NCBI GenBank assembly: GCA_918807975.1
Contig: OU964919.1
Span: forward strand, 14,960,001 to 15,024,000
Source of the DNA: Aplidium turbinatum
Lineage: Eukaryota; Chordata; Ascidiacea; Aplousobranchia; Polyclinidae
Reading direction: 5' to 3'
Length of the DNA stretch: 64,000 nt
Shown here: positions 12,320 to 22,864 of the stretch, in pieces
How positions within the stretch are numbered: position 1 is the first letter of the stretch
Layout: the number at the start of each line of letters is the position of its first letter
Program-made: the position numbers and the translations under genes
The notes under the pieces: generated by a model
Databases searched by the model: none
What the model was told of the DNA's origin: nothing
What the model saw: only the letters and a program-made list of their open reading frames with translations

Positions 12320-14790
12320 CTAAACGAAATTGAACAAAGCACAGCCGCATGCGATGAAAAAGAAAACTGCACTGAACGTTGTTTTTAGTGTGAAGTCTAA
12401 GATCGACTTTACAGGTAGTGGGAGAGTTTCAAGTCTTCAGTGAGACGTGTGAGGTCTACTGAAATCTATGGTGTCGCTCCTTGCAATTGCCTATTCACAA
12501 CTGGCATCACTGGGTCTGGAGTCGAGTGTAGACTACTGATGTTGGATCAACGTAAAGTAGACCAAGTTAGCAAGCTAACAAATTTAACTCTTTCTAAGAT
12601 TAAATTTAAGATGGCGCGATAGTCAGTGCATTTAAACAGAGGTAGTTATTTCAGAACCTGTAGCCTAATCATCTCAAGGACAATGGTGTTTTTTTCTGAT
12701 ATAGGTTACAAAAAGTCAGCTGGAACAGTCACGATTGCGACATATTTCCCACCACCCTGCCTACGTCTTGCTTGTGTAAACCTAAAACTACGTATGTGCA
12801 ACTGAATTGCCAACAACAATTTGCTATTTAAAAACGCAATACTTTCTTTCGTATACCTGTTTGAATGAGAGAGTGCAGACTCGACGACCTCCTACGCCTT
12901 CAGGGCTACGGTCTTTCGCACTCTCTCATAGGATGGGATGCACATTGCACACTGTACGTTTTTGTTTTATGTACGTTTCGCATCCAAACAAAAATAAAAT
13001 GACCATCCGAATAATTCTGTATCCAGTATATAATTAATTATTATATTTTCAGTTTCGACTGTTCAGTGATTACATTCAGTGGAAGTGTGAAAATTAGTTT
13101 CATGTTTCCTGTGATACAATGGTTTTGGATTGGAAGGCTTTGTTTCCTGGTTTGCCAGTCAAACAATGCGGTTGTACTTCGCTGAGTTACGTTTGGCAAG
13201 TTCTGTTGTTTTCATATTGATGTAACGTAGTGTTTCGGTTACAAAACTGTTTTAAGCACTCAATAATAGATATAATGTTCATCATATTGTAATGAAGAAA
13301 TAAAGACATTGAAAATAAAACAAATCGAATCGAAGATAATCTTGTCGTTATCAGCGTCGTTCCAAACCAATCCAGCAAAGAGGTGGTAAACGTAATTGGT
13401 CCAAAGTGGAGTGCTTATTTCCTTGCCAGTGGATTTCCTGTAAAATTGAAAACAGCGATAATAATGAGCTTTAAACCAAAGTTTCGAATGACAAAGTTAA
13501 TACACAATAGTATGAAACATTATACGTTTTTGATAAAGAAAGATCCCACAACATTTAAAACAATCTTCAAAATCTGTGCTTAATTTCAAATCATGCAATC
13601 CCACTGTTTATCCACAGTACAAGATTAAAATATCACGACTTCGGTGGTAGCTTTATGTTCAACACTTGTTCCAATCTTAGACAACTAATGCAAAATGAAT
13701 GTTGTACATTTTGAACGTTTGTTTGTTGTTGTCAGATTTAAGTTTTCTGTGGATCGTTTAGAACGAAAGAAGTTATATCGTGCGCACTTGGATTTTTCTC
13801 TTATTTCAACTTCTCCAAGTGTCATCAGTAAATGGATGTAATTTGTGAAAAAAAGCTGGTTAAAAGTACAGATTTTGCTCCTGGGCTTTATGTTATAAAA
13901 CCTTGTTTATCTGTTTTACAAGACTGAATTTTAAAGTACCAAATCATCCGACAACACCATACAATACATGCAATTGAAACTTCAAGGTGTTACTCTCGGT
14001 GATCACTGATCAGGCCGTCAATGGGTGAAAGTCCGAAAAAGTTTGAGAAATTAACCGCATTAAACTTGAGCGAAGGTTTTATCAGTCATAGGATAAATAT
14101 TTCCTCTATCCATCACATAGCACGATATACGCACTAAAGTTGCAGAATAAACATAGGTAGGCTAAATAGAGTGCCAAAGTCTCTCTAAAAAAGAGAAACT
14201 TCTTGTTATCCAATGAAAACCTCACCATCACAAGGGTGGCAGGAGCATGACGAAATATTTGGAATAGTAATGACACGTTGTGATTGGTCAGGACAGTACA
14301 ATGTCACAGGTAAATGTGGCAATACGTCATCTAAATCGTGATGACAGCATTCACAGATAGAATGGACGTACGGTTCCTGCAAGTGTCGTTGTGTTAACTG
14401 AGTTTATAACAATCGAAGATAACTTTATTTGAATAAGGCGACTGCTATGAGCACTTGAAATGGTAAAAATGTTATGCAAGGCTCAAGTGTGTTAAAAATC
14501 CTTAGCTAAGAGGACAAAGTTGGTTTGTGTTTGAATAGCGTCAAAATAGAAAATTAATGGAAACTCTACGTTAAAATTAATTGGAAAAAGATAGATGAGG
14601 CTGAGCACCTGCAGATAAAAACAATAGTGATAAGCGCAATGAAAGCGAAACTTATATTAAGATGAAAATAGTGTGAACTGGTTTTACAGCAGAATGTATC
14701 AGTGTTTGAATGCACAGACGATACAGAGCAATGCTCTGTAAAATCTCTAAATTCTAAATGAACTAAAACTTGTAGATTAGTAGCAATCCA
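12320..14790. other. Intergenic; one short hairpin
   Basis: No gene recognised. At about 12865-12930 ATGAGAGAGTGC and its exact complement GCACTCTCTCAT flank about 45 bases, forming a 12-bp stem. Otherwise AT-rich sequence with no recognised repeat. Confidence 0.4.
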
Positions 14791-14794
14791 GATA

Positions 14795-14863
14795 AGCAAT
14801 TATTTTTTACAATGATTCGACGTTCGCAGACGTTAAATCAATGTAAAAAAGCACTAATTTGCT
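14795..14863. repeat. Short palindromic MITE, copy 1
   Basis: An imperfect palindrome running from AGCAATTATTTTTTAC through GATTCGACGTTCGCAGACGT to AATGTAAAAAAGCACTAATTTGCT. The same design recurs at 43738-43832, so the two are copies of one short palindromic element. Confidence 0.65.
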
Positions 14864-15065
14864 GATATAGATAGATGACAACTTGATAATTTTTAGCTTT
14901 CTACATTATACGCTTTGACAACTGAAATGTGAGATAAAAAGTGACACAACTGAATGAGCAAATACCACGCAAGTAATTTATCCATCAACTCATTAAATTA
15001 GAAGAAGGAACAACAAAGTTTTTGCTAGTCATTTTGCCAAACTTTCGACAAAAGCCATTTTCATT

Positions 15066-16079
15066 TACAGGGTGATCCCTATAAGTAACTCCCTATTTGA
15101 AAACACTCACAATTTATTCAAATCCTGCGATAGTATTTCTTAATTTTTGTTTGTAAGATACTTAATGTTTGGCAATTAAATCTATGATCTTGTTTTCTTT
15201 TGAGATATGTTATGTGAATTCATTTTTTAACTTTGTTAAAATTTGTTTGAAATTTTAAAGCCCTGCAAAAATGGCTGGACGTCTCACTGTGCAGGAACGT
15301 GCCCAGATAGCTGCACATTGCGAAGTTTGGAGATCCATTGTTGAAGTACAAAGATGGTGGAGAACCACTAAGGGAAGACATGCTCAAATTGACCCAAAGA
15401 CGATCAAAAATTGTCATGCAAAACTCATGACTACAGGATCTGTGAGTGATACTCAACGAAGCGGTCGCCCTTCCAAATTCAGAGCCTGAGGTAGTGCAAC
15501 TTGTTCAAGAAATGTTTAGCCGTAGCCCGAAAAAGCCAATTCGACAAGCAGCAAGAGAAAGTGGACTTTCGTTGTGTACGTAATGTGCTCAAAAATGAGC
15601 TTAAGTGGCGTGCTTGGAAGCCACACTACTGCCAATCACTCTCTGCCGAAGACTGCGACATTCGTATGGAGTTTGAAGAGATGATGTTGGTTTGGTTTGG
15701 AGACTGGCCACTGGCCAGATCTCTTAAAAAATATACTCTGGAGTGATGAAGCAGTATTCCACAGAGGTGGGTATGTGAACCGTCATAGCTGTCACTACTG
15801 GGCTGGAGAAGATCCTCGTGTTACCAGTGAAAAAATGCAGAATCGACCCAAGGTAACGGTATGGTGTGTAATGACTTCGGATAGGATTGTGGGTCCATTC
15901 ATCCTTTATGTTCATGGTCGACTTGAGAAGCTTGTGGCGAATGATGGTGGCTATATTAAACTTTAAATAAAATTCCAATCAATATATTTTCTTCTCATAT
16001 TCATTAATTGGAGAAATTACACTTCAAGAATAAATTACAGTTATTTTAGAATAGGGAGTTACTTTCGGATCACCCTGTA
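15066..16079 (+). mobile_element. Tc1/mariner-type DNA transposon, both inverted repeats present, transposase broken
   Basis: The ends read ACAGGGTGATCCCTATAAG on the left and, reverse-complemented, ACAGGGTGATCCGAAAGTAA on the right. Both continue into CTCCCTATT, and TA flanks each side. The transposase N-terminus is in frame at 15271-15489 (MAGRLTVQERAQIA, then RRSGRPS-like residues), a helix-turn-helix DNA-binding part. A second frame at about 15697-15966 has the catalytic-core motif LWSDEAVFHRGGYVN. The two halves are in different frames, and the last part of the catalytic domain is missing: the frame jumps to a short tail, VANDGGYIKL, and a stop. The element is therefore inactive. The N-terminus and WSDE-FH-GYVN motif match the Tc3/IS630-like families common in insects and other invertebrates. 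Confidence 0.9.
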
Positions 16080-16404
16080 TATCTTTTCCAAACTTGTGGA
16101 TAGATTGAAGCAAAACATTACAATCTAATTGGCATACTTTTCAACTCACTTGCGGCAGCACCCGTACTGACGAAGGGCAGTATCCGGAACAGTAATGCGT
16201 TTCGATGTCACGTGATACGCAGCGTTCCAATGAGAAGACGATATGTTGAGAATGAATGGAGCAAGTAAAAGAGTTTTCTATTGTGAAAGAAAGCGGATAT
16301 CATCGGAGGGTTAGCATATTGTAAATATGTGATTAGTATCGGCGGAGGTTATGAGTCAAATCAGGCATTTTCTTTTTCCACAAAAAAAAGTTTTATCGAT
16401 AAAG

Positions 16405-16570
16405 CGGCAAAGATGGCGCAGTGGCTGTGCTTTGAACTACAAATCTTAAAGTCTTGAGATTGATTCCTTACACGGCCATACTTGTTGTGTGCTTGAGTAA
16501 AAACACTTTACTGTGATTGCGCTCCGATAGGCAATAAACGAGAAGTGGTGCCTCGCTAAATTTACTGACC
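16405..16570 (+). mobile_element. tRNA-derived SINE, family C (diverged)
   Basis: The tRNA-like head has A box GATGGCGCAGTGGCTGTG and a decayed B box, GAGATTGATTCC. The core GTGCTTGAGTAAAAACACTTTACTGTGATTGC follows the V-SINE-like pattern also seen at 8372 (split here: GTGCTTGAGTAAAAACAC then TTTACTGTGATTGC). It is an older copy with many changes. Confidence 0.6.
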
Positions 16571-16725
16571 GTGTAACATTTCATGTTCCAGTCAGCAAAG
16601 CAGTTCTTTTGATAGCGATTATTCTCTGTCATGCACATTGCACAATGCACATACTAGATGTGCAGCTTTCTTCTCAAAACTTTGATAGCAATAATGTTAT
16701 AGTCTTATTTATGGCCTCTCTATAT

Positions 16726-16896
16726 CAAACGTGGCAGACAACCAAAACGATGGCAAGACAACATTCAATCATGGACCGGACTCCACTTGACGACACTGGG
16801 CGAGTTGGCTCAAAATCGCCACTCTTGGAAGCAAATAAGCCATGTTGATGCGCAATCTGCCGCAGGCGGAGATAACGACTGATGATGATGATGATA
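16726..16896 (+). mobile_element. LINE 3' terminal fragment
   Basis: One frame reads KRGRQPKRWQDNIQSWTG, then LGELAQNRHSWKQISHVDA and a stop at about 16879. This is the typical last segment of a LINE polymerase (GRP-RW-DNI-WTG ... LA-NR-W). A TGATGATGATGATGA run follows at once, a simple-sequence tail typical of LINE 3' ends. All 5' sequence is missing. Confidence 0.8.
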
Positions 16897-17084
16897 TCAA
16901 TTCAAATCTTTCAGCGACAGAGCTCATTTTTAATTTTATTATGATGTTTATGACGTCATCACATTGTTACCCAACTTATCTAAACTATGTTATGCAAGAA
17001 AGAAGACAATCGGCACCGTTTAAAGTCTTCGATTTGACTCGACCTGGAATCGACCTCAGATCTACTAGCACCAAAGTTGAAGGT

Positions 17085-17390
17085 GCACTGTTAAAAAATT
17101 TCGTAATTTTACTGTCAAAAGAGCAGTAGAATATTACTATCTTGTTACAGTACTTGAAATTACTGGCCATTTTGTGGTATATTTACTAGACAAAGACGTT
17201 TTTTTACTCCAAATATAGTAGAATCACTGATTGAGCAGTTTTAAATTTTACTTCTTTTCGTAGTAGATGATTTCACTTCTTTTTTGGAAGTGAATTTACT
17301 GGTCTGTGAAAGTGTTTTGCAATTTTACTGACAAAAATAGTAAAATTTTACTGACTTTTTATAGTTTTTTTTTTAACTTGCATTGGCAGT
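17085..17390. mobile_element. Decayed DNA element rich in TTTTACTG words
   Basis: It starts CACTGTTAAAAAATTTCGTA and continues with repeated TTTTACTGTC/TTTACTGAC words in both orientations. The right end is unclear (near TTTTTTAACTTGC at 17370). The same end sequence, inverted (ACAGTAAAATTTTTTAACAGTG), closes the element at 22283-22637. This points to one family with inverted ends beginning CACTGTTAAAAAATTT. Confidence 0.5.
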
Positions 17391-17919
17391 AATTGTACTA
17401 TAGGTACGGTAGGCTACATGGGCAGTAACATTTTATTAACACCGTTATTTTAGTCCGATTAGGCTACTATACTCCTGTGCAGCAATATATTTAGCACTTC
17501 TACGAAACGTCAACCTTTTTTCCGGTCAACATATTTACGGTCACACCAGCACATTCTCGAAACAGTGGGATGCTACGTTATGTCATGCCTTTCTGTTTTG
17601 ATATCTGATATAGGCTACCTTGGCCAGCAATATAGAGTTCGTGAGTTAATTGAAACAATCATGACTGGAAGGAAAGTTTGCTAGAGATCCGAACTCACGG
17701 GCTTCCAACAAAAATGTTTTAATTGTTTGTAATATTGGTTCCTTAAAAATGCACTGAAAGTACTAGAGAGTCGAACCGAACCCGAGTTTTATAGTCAAAC
17801 GGTTCGACTCTCTGACTAAAACCCGAGAATTATTATCACTTATCAGTCGTCAGCCAATGGGCTGGCGAATGTTATCCTGGTCCGCGCTCAATTTCCCGCT
17901 CAGAATTTGCAGAGTCTGA

Positions 17920-18292
17920 TTAGCGTTGCCAGATGGGGAAATAGGATAACAAATTTAAAAAAATTCTGGTGAAATTCAATTTTAGAGGCCTTTGATGCCA
18001 AATTTTTTGACTTTGGGACCAGAAAACTTTTTGGTGAAATCTAGTGAAATTTTCCCCCAATCTTTTTTTTTCAAGAAAGTTTTTTTAAACTTTTAAGCGA
18101 AAAATCCCCGCTCGTATAGAAAACGTTTTGCAAGAGGTTTGCGCATGTGTGACGGCAGTGTCTTATGTCTTAAAAAGTATTTGTATTTTTAGGCGAAATT
18201 GTTTTATTTAGGGTGTTTTACATATCTGGTGAAGTTGTATGCAATCTGGTGAAATTTTATTTACTTTTTGGTGCTAAGCATCTGGCAACACT
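17920..18292. mobile_element. hAT-type MITE with exact 8-bp target duplication
   Basis: The left end is TTAGCGTTGCCAGATG; the right end reverse-complemented is AGTGTTGCCAGATGC. The direct repeat GAGTCTGA lies immediately outside both ends (17912-17919 and 18293-18300). An 8-bp duplication with short inverted ends fits the hAT superfamily. The 373-bp interior has no coding potential and contains repeated TCTGGTGAAAT words. Confidence 0.85.
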
Positions 18293-18875
18293 GAGTCTGA
18301 CAACTGAGCATGTGCAAAAATGCAAGCATCAAGCATGGTTGCAAGAATGGTGCAGTAACTTAGTTACAGCTGGTTTAGTTGCAGTCATAAGTTTCAGATA
18401 GACAGAGGAAGCGTGTCAATAGCAAAAGTAGCATCGTTAAACCTGTATCACTGAACAGGTAACAAGTTTAATCCTACAAATGGTATCTTTGCTGATTTTT
18501 TTTATGTTTACCATGGACAAATGAGAACAATAGCGTACCATTGAAATTAATTTATTTCGATGCTTTTAGTAAGTTAACTGCATTAAACTGCTACGAAATT
18601 ACATAGTTAAGCAATATGCACTGAACAACAATGACTTAGATCAGGCAGGTCGGTCTGTCAGTCAATGCAGTGAGGCTCTGCCCCCTCCCTACAATTTTCT
18701 AACCACTGCACCCCTGAGTCAATGTGAAGAACTACCTAACACATCTTCCCGGTATACCAGTATTGTAGCCTACTGAACACACAATGTTGAAGTAGTCGAG
18801 CTCTGTTGTAGTAGCTTCTAGCATTCGGGCTCTGGATTGGAAGATCCAGTGTTGGAATCGTACTATAAAAAGATT

Positions 18876-19842
18876 AGGCAGTGGCTATTTGACCGGCGCC
18901 GGTTTTTGAATCTGAAACACTATTTGACCGGTCATGACATCACTATACAGGCACCTTTTTCTCTTTCAAAGCAAAAGACGAGAAGCGCGTATATAAGTTC
19001 TAAATTCGACAAGTTTATTCAACTCGATACGTGGTGCGTGCGATACTTCGCCGGCTTCTATTCTAGAGGGAATGAGTTTGATACTACCCAGAAGCGTTCT
19101 TTTTTCTTTAACTAAATTTTGACGCGAAGTGCATTTTTGTAGTCAGTTTTTAATTTCAGTTGCCTACAGCCCAATTTCTTATGTCTTTTCAAATGTGAGT
19201 AATAAAGTTAGAGTTTTTTTAATTTGCTGGAATTTGAGAATTTCTCTGGGTAATTTTCCGTTTGTGGCCGTGCTAACTACTGATATATAGCCTACTACAT
19301 AATTTTTCATTCAGGCACGTTTTAAACCTTTCAAGGTTTTGCCACCTTTTCCCGTTCATTAACGTGCTGGTAGGTCTATATCAATTTTTGTAGTTAGTGT
19401 CTTTTTCGTCCCGGACGCGTTAATGACAAAAATAAAATAATTGATTGATGTGACCGTGTGTGCCGAACGAAGCATTACACTTTTGCTCTCAACAAGTTAG
19501 TTATATACAATGCTTCTTTTAAAAAAATGGTAATGGTATGTAAATGTAATGCAACTCAAATTAAAAATTGACTACAAAATGCACTTTGGGTCAAAATTTA
19601 GTTAAAAAAAAAAGAATGCTTCCGGGTAGTATCGAACTCATTCCCTCTAGAATAGGAGTCGGCGAAGTATCGCACGCGCCACGGATCAAGTTGAATAAAA
19701 TTGTCGAATTTAGAACTTATATACGCGCTTTTCGTCTTTTGCTTTGTAAGAGAAAAAGAAAAAGGTGCCTGTATAGTGATGTCATGACCGGTCAAATAGT
19801 GTTTCAGATTCAAAGACCGGCGCCGGTCAAATAGCCACTGCC
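18876..19842. mobile_element. Long-armed foldback DNA element with 8-bp target duplication
   Basis: Inverted arms of nearly 300 bases (18876 to about 19165, and about 19550 to 19842) start GGCAGTGGCTATTTGACCGG and continue through the palindrome CCGGCGCCGG, a second TTTGACCGGTCATGACATCA and GCGCGTATATAAG. Arm identity looks high by eye, with small indels. The direct repeat AAAAGATT flanks the element (18868-18875 and 19843-19850). The duplication length and CAGTGG ends suggest hAT. Each arm has an open frame of about 90 codons; the two are mirror images and are explained by the repeat, not by a gene. The central spacer of about 400 bases shows no transposase. Confidence 0.85.
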
Positions 19843-20467
19843 AAAAGATTGCTAGGCATGGCTGCTGCAACTGTCTTCAAAATGAGAAAATATTAGGTAG
19901 CCTACACAGTTTTAAAAAAACCAGCTGTGACCCTAGCTAGAGAGTATATCTGCCATATCTGGTGCTACGCCTTGCCCATGAGTAGCCAGGGAGTAACGAC
20001 GTTTGAGATGCAACTCCATTTTACCTCAGAGTGAAACATCTGCCGTCAGTTGCAGTTTATAGGCCTAGTCAATGCCCAGGACTGTTAAAAAGTGAGAACT
20101 AAATAATTGAGTGGTTTATCCAGCTGTGGTGATAAAACTTGTGGTAGGCTGATCTTTCGTGTGTGACCAGCATGAATAATTTGAGCAGCAGGTCCAGGGT
20201 GGTAAACGATAGACCCTCAGCCCTGGCCAAAGATCAAGAAGGAAAAATCCCCATTAGGCTACAGGAAGAGGACCAGTACTTATTACCCGTATTATTCGTG
20301 ACAACGTCTCATAATACATGTTTTAAACCAATTTAGGTTTTTTCATGCTTTCCTGAGCATGTGTTGTATTTCATTTCATTGAATAACTTGATACTTGGAT
20401 ATTATCCTTGTGCATTTATGATGTGCCGGGAGACAACTGGCGGCTGGGAGACAACTTGCCATCTCAG

Positions 20468-22001
20468 TGGGATTAGTGGAACTGATTACAACATATTTTA
20501 AAGAAGATTGCTCAGCGATTTATCAATGCTTTGAGGTAACGTACATCTATTATTATTTACTTGCAAACACAGATTTTTTAATACCCAACCTTCCCATTCC
20601 CGGAAGAACATCTGACACATACTTTGCAAATTTATGTATAGCTTATATATAACTTGTGTGATATGAACACCATGCTACTACTGCTAATAAATTCTATTTC
20701 ATTGCCTTCTTAGCGATAAGAGTGCGGCTATATGAGTGTTTGACAATGTTTGTATTATTTTCAATATCTTAAAAATGTTAACTTCAATTTGTAGGATTCA
20801 GCTATCTCCCAGTTTGAAGAAACTCGTGTACCAGCATCCAATAATTGTGTGTTTTGGTAAGTTGTGAATGAGCGTTTGTACAATGTTGACTGATGTACAA
20901 GTGAACTTTTGAATTGCTCACCTAAATATGAAGTTGGTAAATGTAAATATGCACTAATTTCAGTCTTCGTAGTTTCATTTGTGCCTCATTGCATCTGCAG
21001 GGCCCACTCTTGCCAGTGCAGTGAAGTTTCTCATATTCATCGAAGGCAACCTTGCAATGGAAACCAAGTCGTTTTTTTGTAGCGCTGGCTTACTTCTTCT
21101 GCTCATATTACGTCTTTGCAATGTCATATCCAGATAGTGCAGCTGCAAGTCTGGAGTTTATACAGAGGTATGTAAACCTGTAATGTGTTTAATTGTTTAT
21201 GTATGAGCTAAGGAATAACAATAATGGAACTCCCTCCTTCACAAAGTCATTCATACCAGTGACAAGCTGGTCTGGCTGGAGTGGGATTTAAATCCACGAA
21301 TTTCTTGACAGTGTCTCTCTACTGCAGCTAGTAAGAACTGCACCCATTACCGGAGGGATTGCGTCTTAGGGAACGTTCAAATATTACGTAACGCCTTCGA
21401 GGGGGAGAGGGGGGGTTATGCAAAGCGTTACGTTAGCGTCACATCGGGGGGAGGGGGTTCAAGCAAAACGTTACGTAACGTTTTCGAGTACGGAATGATA
21501 TTTTTTTGTGCTGAATTTGTAGTGAAAAAGCGTTACATGGGGGAGGGGGGGATTGAAAAAAGCGTTACGTTGGCGTTATATGGGGGAGGGGGGGGGTCAA
21601 AAATTCGGAAAAAAAGCGTTACGTAATATTTGAACGTTCCCTTAGACCACTCGGCCATCCAGACTGATTATTAGAGGTGTTAAACTGTTAATACTAGTTA
21701 TGTACGCAAGTTCCAAGCCACAACTCCAGAGGATGACGATTATTCTAAGGTTTGTGGAAGTGACAACGCATTCTGATCAATTTGAAGGTTTCACTACACG
21801 ATGGTATTGTGGTGTAGTTACAAACATTGCTAAATATCACGGTCAAATTTGAAAAGATCCACTGATATAACTTGTGTTGTTTCCTCAGATACTTTGCTCG
21901 CATTGGGGTCATCCGTCATGACAAGAAAAAGTGGGATGTGCACCCTAAAGTACTCCGACTGTGCAACGAGGTCATGCTTCGGCAGGGATGTTTGTTATGA
22001 A
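20468..22001 (+). CDS. 3' part of an uncharacterised multi-exon gene (four exons seen)
   Basis: Exons 20468-20535, 20795-20856, 21001-21167 and 21889-22001. All have GT donors (gtaacg, gtaagt, gtatgt) and AG acceptors, and the phases match across each junction. The product reads GLVELITTYFKEDCSAIYQC, DSAISQFEETRVPASNNCVF, then SYYVFAMSYPDSAAASLEFI-QR and YFARIGVIRHDKKKWDVHPK followed by about 17 residues and a TGA stop. The third exon needs one extra T in the T7 run at about 21074-21080 to stay open. That could be an assembly error or a mark of a pseudogene. The YYVF-YP...LEFIQR-F-RI...NPKV pattern recalls, from memory, an uncharacterised family seen in fish and invertebrates, possibly expanded with transposons. 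I cannot assign a function. Upstream exons were not found. Its 3' end faces the 3' end of the SCO-spondin-like gene. Confidence 0.6.
21253..21672 (-). mobile_element. tRNA-derived SINE, family D, split by a MITE
   Basis: Joined across the inserted MITE, the minus strand reads GTCTGGATGGCCGAGTGG and TCTAAGACGCAATCCCTCC, a tRNA-Leu-like head with A box. A TTTAAATCCCACTCC element stands where the B box would be. It sits in the last intron of the plus-strand gene. Confidence 0.65.
21369..21642. mobile_element. PIF/Harbinger-type MITE
   Basis: The ends are GGGAACGTTCAAATATTACG and its near-exact inverted copy CGTAATATTTGAACGTTCCC, flanked by TTA on both sides (21366-21368 and 21643-21645). The interior alternates GCGTTACGT words with G-rich runs such as GGGGGAGGGGG. 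A three-base TTA duplication, GGG... ends and the GCGTTACGTAA core match widespread Harbinger MITEs of invertebrates. It is inserted in the A-box region of a tRNA SINE, so it is the younger insertion. Confidence 0.85.
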
Positions 22002-22282
22002 GATTGAAGCAAGTCAAGAAATTCACTGTTCAGTCGCTGCTGCTTCATGCTTCGCCGAAATATAGCCTCGGCTGAACTCTGCAGTTAAAAAAGCGAATTC
22101 ACGTGTTCGTGAAACATCAAACAAATAGCTATACTTGTAACATCTTGAGAAATATATTGTGAAACATTGTCGCCAGTGAGGTCTGCTGTACACAATAAAT
22201 TTATATCTGCAAATGCACGTGTGTAATATTTACTTGTAGAGAAAGTCATTTTACTCTCATAATGCCGTTTGTCACAAAAACT

Positions 22283-22637
22283 ATTCGGGAAGTTATTTTG
22301 CTGCCTGTCCAGAGCAGTAATTTTACTGATCAGAAACATTTAAAAAATGACTATCCGGAGCAGTAATTCTACTGATCAGAAACATTTAAAAAATGACTAT
22401 CCAGACCAGTAATTTTACTGATCAGAAACATTTAAAAAATGACTATCCAGAGCAGTAATTTTACTGATCAGAAACATTTAAAAAATGACTATCCAGAGCA
22501 GTATTTTTACTGATCAGAAACATTAAAAATATGACTGTCAACGGAAGTAAAAATACTTCCATTACAGTAAATAAAATTACTACTTAGGAAGTTATTTTGC
22601 TGCCTGTCCAAAGGACAGTAAAATTTTTTAACAGTGT
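22283..22637. mobile_element. DNA element containing a 46-bp tandem array
   Basis: The right end is GGACAGTAAAATTTTTTAACAGTG, the inverse of the left end of the 17085 element. GAAGTTATTTTGCTGCCTGTCCA (given here as GAAGTTATTTTGC then TGCCTGTCC) occurs at both 22289 and 22588, on either side of the tandem array. The left boundary is not clear. Confidence 0.5.
22309..22538. repeat. 46-bp tandem repeat, five units
   Basis: Five near-identical units with a 46-base period, each containing AGAGCAGTAATTTTACTGAT followed by CAGAAACATTTAAAAAATGA and CTATCC. Units differ at one or two positions; the last one is shortened. It lies between the two converging genes. Confidence 0.9.
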
Positions 22638-22682
22638 GAAACCACTCGGCCACTGAGCTGGTCTTCAATAAGAAGGAAAACC

Positions 22683-22864
22683 TTATGATAAAATAGCACA
22701 TTTTTGGGTAAAGCTCAATTCGATGGTAAAATAACCTTTATGAGAGTCTCCTTCAAGGCATGGCGTCACAGCAACGTCATTGCAAAGTCTTTCCTCGCTT
22801 GAGTACGCGTCATCACAGGCAAATGTTTGCAAAAGACATTGCCTTGTCCGGAGCTGGTGCGCAT
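22683..22864 (-). CDS. SSPO: SCO-spondin-like, exon 51: end of TSP1-20, possible C-terminus
   Basis: It starts after acceptor ctgtag at 22865 and keeps phase with exon 50 ([21 protein letters not shown]). The repeat closes at CNDVAVTPC. Two readings remain open: translation runs on to a stop at 22683-22685 and this is the last exon, or a donor gttatt ends the exon at 22736. No CTCK or further TSP1 exon was found below 22.7 kb, and an opposing gene ends at 22001, which favours the first reading. No clear polyadenylation signal was identified. Confidence 0.65.

Noticed and set aside
15066-16079. The local mariner as source of the TAGGCTA words
   Set aside because: Its ends start CAGGG, so its excision would leave a different core between the TAs.
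18837-19115. Open frames of about 90 codons at 18837-19115 (+) and 19598-19870 (-) with similar proteins
   Set aside because: They are the two inverted arms of one foldback transposon read in mirror image; no known protein family.
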